10,426 nt of DNA from Planctomycetota bacterium (GTDB taxonomy: Bacteria; Planctomycetota; PUPC01; JACPCR01): contig JASLXP010001008.1 in assembly GCA_030740295.1 (NCBI GenBank), positions 1-10,426 of the forward strand. Reading direction: 5' to 3'. The notes below the pieces were generated by a model. The model saw nothing but the letters and a program-made list of their open reading frames with translations, was not told the DNA's origin and ran no database searches. This document shows positions 1-5,083 of this stretch, piece after piece (positions within the stretch are counted from its first letter, which is position 1; each line of letters starts with the position of its first letter). The position numbers were made by a program, and so were the translations under genes.

Positions 1-1
1 T

Positions 2-133
2 GAAGGCGATCCTTGCGACGATCTCGACGCCTGCACCTTGGGCGAAAAATGCACAGGTGGCCTGTGCCTCGGGGGCACCGCGATCACGCAGTGCATCAAT
101 CAAGACGGTTGCTGCCCGGCGGGTTGTACCGAG
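2..133 (+). CDS. Cys-rich secreted-protein repeat, fragment cut at both ends
   Basis: The plus-strand frame starting at base 2 reads as a Cys-rich module. It opens GDPCDDLDACTLGEKC, continues TGGLC, then DGCCPAGCT. The spacing C-x5-C-x5-C-x4-C followed by a double-Cys CCPAGC segment is the pattern of Cys-rich modules that recur in large secreted proteins of Myxococcota and Planctomycetota (family knowledge; no search run). The module enters from outside the window. Recognisable sequence ends near base 130. The frame runs on to a stop at 182-184, but that tail is only the reverse side of the VIT gene. The C-terminal part is therefore missing and the fragment collides head-on with the truncated VIT gene. 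It has no start here and cannot be a complete gene. I am fairly sure it is genuine coding sequence, but not of the exact family. Confidence 0.6.
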
Positions 134-869
134 GGCCGACCACCATCGGGAATACGAATTCATACTCGCCCTTGCTGTATTTGAGGGTGTTGAAGTACTT
201 GATGTCGATATCGATCGCCTTGCCCGGCTCGATGTTGGCAATCGACTGGGTGAAGATGTTCGGACGCTCCTGGGTCAGCAGTGACGCGACGTGTCCCTGT
301 CGCCTGGCTTGGTTATAAATCCTGCGTGCTTCCTTCCGCTCCCGAATGATGCCCCGGATGCGGCGCTCGCCGACGGTCATGATGAATTCATTAATCGCGG
401 CATTCTGAGGGAGCGGGAAAACATAAATCGCTTCAATCTTGCTGTCGTACGGATTCTCGAATTTCTGGGTAACGTTGACGGTGGCAATGTAGGCACTGAT
501 CGCAGCCTTCACATCCGTGTGCTTCAGAGGCAGCGTAACGTGCTTCTCCTGGTCAGGAAGTTTCGCGCGAAGCTCTCCGCCGCCCGGCATGTCTTTGGGC
601 TGGTTTGCTGCCATGCGGGGCTGCTCGATGATCCAGAGCTCGTCCGCGCGGATGGGGGCATCGATGGGGCGTTGGGCATTGACTGGGTTGCCGGGTTGGC
701 CATTACGTCCTGCAAAAGAGATATCGCTGTCACGTATTTGGGCAGAGATAACGAGATCGCTAGCGCGTCTTGCCCTGGCACAGCTCTGTGCTTTCTGTAA
801 CGCCGGCACTGTCAGTGCGAGGAACAGGGCCACAACGAATACCACGATTAGCAATTTGTACAGTCTCAT
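96..869 (-). CDS. VIT-domain membrane-anchored protein, truncated at its C-terminus
   Basis: The ATG at 869-867 overlaps the stop of the upstream gene as ATGA, so translation is probably coupled. Residues 1-20 are a hydrophobic N-terminal signal or anchor (RLYKLLIVVFVVALFLAL). A linker follows, and residues about 105-245 form a VIT (vault / inter-alpha-trypsin) domain. It is recognised from the run of aromatic and Pro residues YVFPLPQNAAI, then ERKEARRIYNQA, ERPNIFTQSIANIEPG and FVFPMVVGPRYNPP. In this family VIT normally precedes a vWA domain with a MIDAS metal site, in exported proteins of several hundred residues. Here the frame stops after seven further residues (codons 251-257), so the vWA part is absent. 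Similarity to VIT proteins ends near base 111, where a plus-strand Cys-rich coding fragment takes over. The truncation is therefore a junction effect rather than an ordinary short gene. The exported VIT domain fits the cell-surface theme of its operon partners. Confidence 0.78.
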   Translation of the reverse strand: MRLYKLLIVVFVVALFLALTVPALQKAQSCARARRASDLVISAQIRDSDISFAGRNGQPGNPVNAQRPIDAPIRADELWIIEQPRMAANQPKDMPGGGELRAKLPDQEKHVTLPLKHTDVKAAISAYIATVNVTQKFENPYDSKIEAIYVFPLPQNAAINEFIMTVGERRIRGIIRERKEARRIYNQARRQGHVASLLTQERPNIFTQSIANIEPGKAIDIDIKYFNTLKYSKGEYEFVFPMVVGPRYNPPGSNRLD

Positions 870-1351
870 TCTTTACCCCCTTTAGACGAAGCGATGATGA
901 CATTGGCGGAAAACTTCTCTCCGGCGCCTGTGGCGAATGCCAGAGGTTTCACCGTTATCTCTGGTTTTACCTTGCTCATGACGAACAGATGGACCCGGGC
1001 CACACGCGTGCGGCCATCGGGCAGGTCTTTTCCGGTATGGAATGCGGCGATGATGATGCGGCCGCTCTTGAGCGCTTCGGGGTCGTAATAGGGCGCCTCT
1101 TTGAATGCCGGATGATCGCCGCCCTCCACACCAACGATTCTGGCATCGCCTTCCTTTACCAGGATCTCGAACTGGTATGCCGCCAGAGGCTTTTCGAACG
1201 AGTCCACGAAAACATCGATGTGCTTGAAAGAAGTCCCAGATTCCGCATTCCGGATTCCAGGTTCATCATTCTTCGGGCCGGGCTCGGCAAGAATGTGAAG
1301 ACCCAGTGCAAACATCATGATGACCGTAGCAGAGAGACGCGAACCATTCAT
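866..1351 (-). CDS. Small secreted protein, possible cohesin-like fold
   Basis: This 161-residue protein has a signal peptide at about residues 1-22 (hydrophobic stretch ATVIMMFALGLHILA, then AEP). The start codon overlaps the anti-sigma stop as ATGA, and its own stop overlaps the VIT gene start as ATGA, so it sits inside a tightly coupled operon. After the signal peptide comes a short low-complexity linker (residues 32-38, encoded by heptamer repeats), then a beta-rich domain at about residues 43-155. The order IDVFVDSFEKPLAAYQFEI, GDARIVGVEGGDHPAF, YYDPEAL, GRIIIAAFHTG, RVARVHLFV recalls cohesin-type beta-sandwiches, in which a 'AYQFxI' strand leads to 'I-GVEGG' and a later 'L-x-F-V' strand. 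I infer the cohesin-like fold from this order and from the dockerin encoded directly upstream. No single signature residue proves it. The alternative is an unassigned periplasmic beta-sandwich protein. Confidence 0.72.
   Translation of the reverse strand: MNGSRLSATVIMMFALGLHILAEPGPKNDEPGIRNAESGTSFKHIDVFVDSFEKPLAAYQFEILVKEGDARIVGVEGGDHPAFKEAPYYDPEALKSGRIIIAAFHTGKDLPDGRTRVARVHLFVMSKVKPEITVKPLAFATGAGEKFSANVIIASSKGGKE
1231..1272. repeat. Degenerate heptamer tract inside a coding region
   Basis: On the plus strand positions 1238-1258 read agattcc, gcattcc, ggattcc: three heptamers in register. Weaker units follow (aggttca, tcattct). The tract encodes residues about 32-38 of the small secreted protein, just after its signal peptide, and 21 bp keeps the frame. 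The same heptamer style with an 'attc' core occurs at 4981-5083 and 10208-10336. Confidence 0.55.
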
Positions 1352-1860
1352 GTCTCACCTCCCTTCACCATCACCGCCCGCTGAGCGATGATGTCCACAT
1401 CTGATTGATCGATTCTCCCGTCAGAGTTGAGATCCCATTGCGGCTTCAGTGGCGACTTCGACTGCAGACTCTTCGCAAGGACGAACGCGTCAACAATGTC
1501 GACTCTTCCATCTCCATCAATGTCAGCGACGTTCTGGGCAGGACTATTCCTCTGTGAGACCCAAATCCCAAGCCCGCAGAGCGCGAGGATTGCAGCAACG
1601 GCGCCCACCTTGTGCCACCGTCTGAAACGACGCCTGTCCGCTGTACGTTGTGCCGCGCTCTGCCCGAGCTGATGTATGGATTCATGTACCTGTTCAGGGA
1701 CGTCGAGCACAGGCTGCCCCAGAGCGGCCGAGAGCTCACCCATCCGTTTCAGCCGATTGAACTCTTCTCTACATTCCTCACAGACCTCCAGGTGCTGCGA
1801 TACTTCCGGCTCAGCTTCGTCTGTCCGGGCAAGTTCAAGTTGGAGCAACGACAGGTGCAT
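1348..1860 (-). CDS. Transmembrane anti-sigma factor (ZAS type) with periplasmic type I dockerin
   Basis: This 170-residue protein has three parts. Residues about 20-35 carry the zinc-binding anti-sigma motif H23-x3-C27-x2-C30. Residues about 84-102 form one membrane helix (VGAVAAILALCGLGIWV) preceded by a basic cytoplasmic stretch (RRRFRRWHK). Residues 113-160 form two F-hand calcium loops of a type I dockerin. Loop 1 has D113, D115, D117 and D124; loop 2 has D143, N145, D147 and D154. All four key positions are present in both, so calcium binding is expected. The gene lies 136 bp downstream of an ECF sigma gene, the usual place for its inhibitor. By standard ZAS topology the dockerin should be outside the cytoplasmic membrane, where a cohesin partner could be sensed. 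An in-frame TAG directly precedes the ATG, which fixes this start; the Shine-Dalgarno is weak (GAGAA). Dockerins usually sit on secreted enzymes, so one on an anti-sigma factor is unusual. Confidence 0.88.
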   Translation of the reverse strand: MHLSLLQLELARTDEAEPEVSQHLEVCEECREEFNRLKRMGELSAALGQPVLDVPEQVHESIHQLGQSAAQRTADRRRFRRWHKVGAVAAILALCGLGIWVSQRNSPAQNVADIDGDGRVDIVDAFVLAKSLQSKSPLKPQWDLNSDGRIDQSDVDIIAQRAVMVKGGET

Positions 1861-1900
1861 CTATGTTCTCTTTCGCATTTCAGACAGAGCTTCGCTTCAA

Positions 1901-1929
1901 GCCACGTGGCGACAGGCTGCCAGCCTGTC
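1901..1929. repeat. Double palindrome between sigma and anti-sigma genes
   Basis: The 10-bp perfect palindrome gccacgtggc (1901-1910) is directly followed by a 19-base inverted repeat (1911-1929) with arms gacaggctg and cagcctgtc around one base. It lies in the 136-bp gap between the sigma stop and the anti-sigma start. No T-run follows on the minus strand, so it is more like a REP-type dispersed palindrome or an mRNA-processing hairpin than an intrinsic terminator. It could lower anti-sigma output relative to sigma. Confidence 0.6.
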
Positions 1930-1996
1930 AGCCGGGTCTATTGTCGACACAGAACGTGTGCGTCTCCCCTTTAAGCGCGCCAGCCCGGCAGAAGGT

Positions 1997-2539
1997 TCAC
2001 AGAAAATGTTTTTCCGTCGCGGGGTGCTCACGCAGAGTCTTCAGCGCGTGGTGCAATCTGGATTTAACGGTGCCGAGAGGAATCTCGAGCGCGTCACTGA
2101 TCTCTTTGAGGGAAAGCGCATCAACGAATCTCAACAGCACAACTTCCCGGCCGGCGGCATCGAGTGGTGTGAGCAGCGCGTTTAATGCATCGGTGTCCTC
2201 GGTTCGACTGTCCGGCGGTACGATCGGCAGCTCCTCCAGCACCAAATCCAGCGGCACTGTTGGCCGGCGCTTTCTCAATCGGGCCAGAGACTGGTTTCTG
2301 ATGACGGGATACAGAAAAGTCTTGAGCTGCGCCCTCAGCTCAAAATCAGGAAACTTCGAAAAGAAGTAGGCGAAGACTTCCTGCAGAACATCGAGTGCGT
2401 CCTCATGGCTGGCGGTCATGTAGAAGGCCCGTCCGAGCACCCAATCCCTGTATCGATAGTACAACGCCTCGAACGCAGCCGCTTCGCCGCGATTGGCCTG
2501 TTCGATGAGTTCGATATCGGTAGGAGAATCCGACTGCAT
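1997..2539 (-). CDS. ECF-type RNA polymerase sigma factor
   Basis: With the ATG at 2539-2537 the protein is 180 residues, a normal ECF length. Region sigma2 spans about residues 19-90: AFEALYYRYRDWVLGRAFYM, then the core-binding stretch EDALDVLQEVFAYFF, then FLYPVIRNQSLARLRKRR. Region sigma4 spans about 120-172, with the helix-turn-helix LSLKEISDALEIPLGTVKSR that reads the -35 element. The open frame continues 53 codons upstream, but that part has no sigma homology and runs into an inverted repeat, so I reject it. Just upstream of the start (2549-2568) is a 7-bp hairpin, and no good Shine-Dalgarno is visible. The next gene encodes a membrane ZAS anti-sigma factor, so the sigma is probably held at the inner membrane and released by a signal reaching the dockerin side. 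Autoregulation is likely for the family, but I found no clear ECF promoter. Confidence 0.9.
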   Translation of the reverse strand: MQSDSPTDIELIEQANRGEAAAFEALYYRYRDWVLGRAFYMTASHEDALDVLQEVFAYFFSKFPDFELRAQLKTFLYPVIRNQSLARLRKRRPTVPLDLVLEELPIVPPDSRTEDTDALNALLTPLDAAGREVVLLRFVDALSLKEISDALEIPLGTVKSRLHHALKTLREHPATEKHFL

Positions 2540-2548
2540 TGAGAGCAA

Positions 2549-2568
2549 CACCAGAATCAGCTCTGGTG
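2549..2568. repeat. Hairpin in the 5' region of the sigma gene
   Basis: Arms caccaga and tctggtg form a perfect 7-bp stem with a 6-base loop. The hairpin lies 9 bases upstream of the sigma ATG, where a ribosome binding site should be. It may limit translation or act as an operator. Confidence 0.4.
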
Positions 2569-2635
2569 CAGTACGTGTGGAGAAGGTTCTTCTCAGAATC
2601 TCTAAATGAGAGTTCACGAATATCGCGCACTGGTC

Positions 2636-3024
2636 TGTCCCGAAGCAGAACTCCGGACATCGACCTCCAGACAGCGTCTTGGAGCGCTGTGGAGGCATAT
2701 TTAGTCCTAGAATTTATGGTACAGTTTTTTCAACTGATCTTAGCCCCGGAGGGGCGGAAGCATGTAGCCTGGGGCGCAAGCCCCAGGATCAAGAACAGGA
2801 AACAGTCCAAAGCCCCGGAGGGGCGGAAGCGGCGTTGAAGGCCGAAATCGCTGCTTCCGCCCCTCCGGGGCTAATCCATGTTCTTGGCAACGATCCCCGG
2901 GCTTGCGCCCGGGGCTACATGCTTTCGCCCCTCCGGGGCTGCAGATACTTGTCCAAGAATTATTTGATGGACGTGTAATGTAACATTTTTGACAGGGTCG
3001 ATGTCCGGAATTCTGCCTGGGACA
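2636..3024. repeat. 389-bp stretch bounded by 29-30 bp inverted repeats
   Basis: The left arm 2636-2665 begins tgtcccgaagcagaa and ends ccggacatcgacc. The reverse complement of the right arm 2996-3024 begins tgtcccaggcagaa and ends identically. Over the inner 21 bases (2645-2665 against 2996-3016) there is a single mismatch. The arms enclose the nested palindrome cluster described separately. There is no gene inside and no obvious target-site duplication outside. The layout resembles a non-autonomous miniature element or a large REP-type array that has landed in the region upstream of the sigma gene. Confidence 0.6.
2742..2940. repeat. Nested REP-like palindrome cluster (four A hairpins, two B hairpins)
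   Basis: Hairpin A, core gccccggaggggcg, occurs four times: 2742-2760 and 2811-2829 forward, 2854-2872 and 2922-2940 reversed. Hairpin B has a 7-bp stem around the loop cgcaag and occurs at 2768-2787 (forward) and 2895-2914 (reversed). The outer 49-bp arms 2742-2790 and 2892-2940 are inverted copies of each other in the order A-B ... B'-A'. The B stems differ at two base pairs, cctgggg/ccccagg against ccccggg/cccgggg, and both changes keep pairing. This stretch also explains the spurious repetitive frames on both strands here. Confidence 0.85.
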
Positions 3025-3174
3025 ATAAAACGAAAGCATGTGTGAGCGATAATCACGAACTTTTATTTAGACAAACAGGGAAGCCCCACCTTTATCACCA
3101 TTTTTCTGGGAATTTCTGTGCTCGGACTTTCAGGGCTTGTCGGTGATATTTGAATGACATAACATCCAACCATC
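3025..3174. other. Gene-free leader upstream of the antitoxin-like gene
   Basis: No gene, tRNA or strong terminator is visible. A weak plus-strand promoter candidate is tagaca (3068-3073), 17 bases, tttatc (3091-3096), which is too poor to call. Short inverted pieces (aagccc/gggctt, atcacc/ggtgat) could form a long-looped structure before the start at 3175. There is no Shine-Dalgarno next to that start. Confidence 0.35.
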
Positions 3175-3498
3175 ATGAATTTCGTATCAGGCACATACCG
3201 CAACGGCACGGTGGAGCTGAACGAGCCGGTTGACTGGCCAGAGGGAACGCAGGTCGATGTTGTGCATTCCGCGGCCGACGCAGGGGGACAAGAACAGCAA
3301 GATTTTCTAGGTGATGGTTCGCCATATCCGACAACCCGTGCCGGGTTGGATGAACTGCTCAGTCGAATGGAACAGATTCAGCCGTTTGAACTTTCCGATG
3401 AGGAAGCCGTTGAATTCGAAGAGCGTCTCGATTCCTGGCGTGCTGAGCAGAAGGAGTTGGCTCGCGGCGAGGCAGATAAACTGGATGCCTCACCTTGA
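3175..3498 (+). CDS. Antitoxin-like protein without an adjacent toxin
   Basis: The protein has 107 residues. The N-terminus, MNFVSGTYRNGTVELNEPVDW then PEGTQVDVV (residues 1-30), matches the small beta-fold start seen in putative VapB/AF2212-type antitoxins common in Planctomycetota. Those usually precede a PIN-domain (VapC) toxin gene. Residues about 55-105 are acidic and helical (LDELLSRMEQIQPFELSDEEAVEFEERLDSW), the part that would wrap the toxin. The family match is from memory of this motif. Directly after the stop there is no PIN-domain frame. Instead the gene overlaps by 9 bp the 3' end of a convergent gene. It is therefore an orphan antitoxin, a remnant, or a protein of this family with another role. 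No Shine-Dalgarno is visible and the start is the first in-frame ATG. Confidence 0.68.
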   Translation: MNFVSGTYRNGTVELNEPVDWPEGTQVDVVHSAADAGGQEQQDFLGDGSPYPTTRAGLDELLSRMEQIQPFELSDEEAVEFEERLDSWRAEQKELARGEADKLDASP

Positions 3499-4980
3499 AT
3501 GCACATCCACACCGATCAGGTCTTCTTCTCCCTCTTGAAATAGTGCGAGCCTGAGGAGCGTGCGCATCAGCAGTGGCGTGCCGGAAATACTGTAGTACAG
3601 CCCGGGCGTCGTCGGCTCGGCCCATTCATCCACGTGGTATTCGGAGGCCGAGGTCGCGCGGAAGATCTTCATATTGCTCGCGCCCATGAAGATGCCGTTC
3701 CGAAACAGAGCGTCTACTGCGAGGCGTGCAAAGCGATCCGCGCTTTTCAGGAATCGACCTTGATCCGAGACTACATAGGCGGTGAGTGCGTTGTTCAGCC
3801 GGGCTTCATAGGTTCGGGGCAGGATGGTCACTCCTGGTGGCGGCGGAGGGAGGGACTCGGCTTCCCAGCGCGCGTGTTCGATGATGGCATCCGCATACCA
3901 TTCTTCGCCGGTCCGCTTGAGGAGTTGATAATTAGTGCTGCCCCGTCCGAGTCCTACTGTCTTTTTCGGTTTTCGGAAGTATCCATTCACCCAGATTTCA
4001 CCGTCCACCTGCTCACTGATTTCAGGCTTCGGCCGCTGCTTCACCTCGTTGATGCGGGCGGCGAAGAGCTCATCAGCATAGCCGGCAAATTCACTCCCGA
4101 TTGGGTGGTCGTCATCAAAGAGATCGGCAGCATCGGCAACGCTGAGGGCAAGCCCATCGTGCTGGCCTTCCTGCTCAAAGGTCGGGCGACGGGCGCAGCC
4201 GCGAATGATGCCGTTCGGTAAGGGATCGTTCGTGTGCCATTGCAGTTTGCGCCGCGACCAGTCGGCAAGCGAGGTATCGTCGGATTTCGAACAGGCGAAA
4301 AGCGCATCAAAAATGAAATGGCCTGAGTAGCGGGCAAAGTCCTTCCCGGGACTGTCGTCCGGATTCTTCGGGTCGCGCCACCAGCTCCGGGTGAGCGTGC
4401 CGTGCCGGTTATGCTCGAAGGTCTCCTCGTTGACGATGTGCCAGTGCAGCCCGTGAGCAAAATTTACGACCGCGTCCGGATGGTGCTGCCACATCTTTTC
4501 CCAAAACCAGCCTGGAGCGAAGCGGAGGTGGTCGTGAATGATGTAGTTGTCGTGCAGGTAATGCTGCAGTCCATTCGAAAACGCGCACGGCAGGGCGCAT
4601 CGATCGTGGAAGCTCCACTGTGCATGTTCGCCCCATGGGAAGAGCCCCGTTTCAGGATGAGGGCAGTGCTTGCCATAGAATTCGAAAACATCATCGACAG
4701 CCTGCGAATACTTCGATTCACCGGTCAACTGAGTGAGCACATTCAGTGTTTCGAGAAACGGAACATCGTGCATCAGGTTGTTGCCGCACCAGTTGAAGTC
4801 ACTCAGCCGGATACCGGGCGGCGGCATAATAGTGCTGGTGTTGATCTCCTTTCTAGCGACATCGACGGTGCCGGAAAACAGAGGAGAGGGATGTTCGGAA
4901 TTGAGCGGCCGTCCGTGCTCGAGCATGTTGTCTGCGTGTTCTTTGACGGCCTGGAAGTATGGGTTGGATTGGAGGGGCAT
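3490..4980 (-). CDS. Predicted alpha/alpha-barrel (six-hairpin) carbohydrate-active protein
   Basis: The ATG at 4980-4978 gives 496 residues. The open frame extends 27 codons further, but those are translated heptamer repeats (FPIHYSPFTIHLHHS), so I reject that start. There is no signal peptide, so it is probably cytoplasmic. The sequence is rich in aromatic and His residues in the way of six-hairpin glycosidases, uronate-processing hydrolases and epimerase-like barrels: DFNWCGNNLMHDVPFLETLN (about residues 61-80), ETGLFPWGEHAQWSFHD (110-126), HHPDAVVNFAHGLHWHI (176-192), HFIFDALFA (about 221-229) and NALTAYVV late in the chain. Regular helical hairpins and conserved acidic and His residues suggest sugar binding or cleavage. 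I cannot name the family or substrate. It lies downstream of cysE-mnmG on the same strand, separated by 101 bp of repeats, and overlaps the convergent antitoxin-like gene at its 3' end. Confidence 0.7.
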   Translation of the reverse strand: MPLQSNPYFQAVKEHADNMLEHGRPLNSEHPSPLFSGTVDVARKEINTSTIMPPPGIRLSDFNWCGNNLMHDVPFLETLNVLTQLTGESKYSQAVDDVFEFYGKHCPHPETGLFPWGEHAQWSFHDRCALPCAFSNGLQHYLHDNYIIHDHLRFAPGWFWEKMWQHHPDAVVNFAHGLHWHIVNEETFEHNRHGTLTRSWWRDPKNPDDSPGKDFARYSGHFIFDALFACSKSDDTSLADWSRRKLQWHTNDPLPNGIIRGCARRPTFEQEGQHDGLALSVADAADLFDDDHPIGSEFAGYADELFAARINEVKQRPKPEISEQVDGEIWVNGYFRKPKKTVGLGRGSTNYQLLKRTGEEWYADAIIEHARWEAESLPPPPPGVTILPRTYEARLNNALTAYVVSDQGRFLKSADRFARLAVDALFRNGIFMGASNMKIFRATSASEYHVDEWAEPTTPGLYYSISGTPLLMRTLLRLALFQEGEEDLIGVDVHSR

Positions 4981-5083
4981 GGTTGATGGTGGAGGTGAAT
5001 GGTGGAGGTGAATGGTGAATGGTGAATAGTGAATTGGGAATTGGGAGCAGCCTTTACTCATTACTCATTACTCATTACGCATC
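4981..5083. repeat. Heptamer tandem repeats filling the gap after mnmG
   Basis: On the plus strand two 13-mers ggtggaggtgaat (4988-5000, 5001-5013) pass into heptamers ggtgaat, ggtgaat, agtgaat, tgggaat (5014-5041). Then come actcatt three times (5056-5076) and acgcatc (5077-5083). Almost the whole intergenic space, from the mnmG stop to the next start codon, is built from 7-base units. It resembles the short tandem heptanucleotide (STRR-type) repeats known from cyanobacteria. No terminator or Shine-Dalgarno is visible in it. Confidence 0.8.

Noticed and set aside
291..800. 169-codon plus-strand frame antisense to the VIT gene
   Set aside because: The minus strand carries clear VIT motifs and ATGA-coupled starts. 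The plus frame has no domain features.
2540..2698. 53-codon N-terminal extension of the sigma factor frame
   Set aside because: It has no sigma-factor similarity and would make the protein unusually long. Its codons run into one arm of the 29-30 bp inverted repeat. The ATG at 2539 gives a normal ECF length.
2679..3056. Repetitive frames (…PGGAEA…, …PEGRK…) on both strands
   Set aside because: These are translations of the palindromic repeat cluster, not genes.
3634..4986. Plus-strand frames of about 195 codons antisense to the alpha/alpha-barrel gene
   Set aside because: The minus-strand protein is continuous over 496 codons with regular aromatic and His-rich motifs. The plus frames overlap it entirely and show no motif.
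4981..5061. 27-codon N-terminal extension of the alpha/alpha-barrel protein
   Set aside because: The residues (FPIHYSPFTIHLHHS) are translated heptamer repeats.
4981..5083. Heptamer tract as a CRISPR array
   Set aside because: The units are 7 bases in direct tandem with no spacers, and no cas gene is present.
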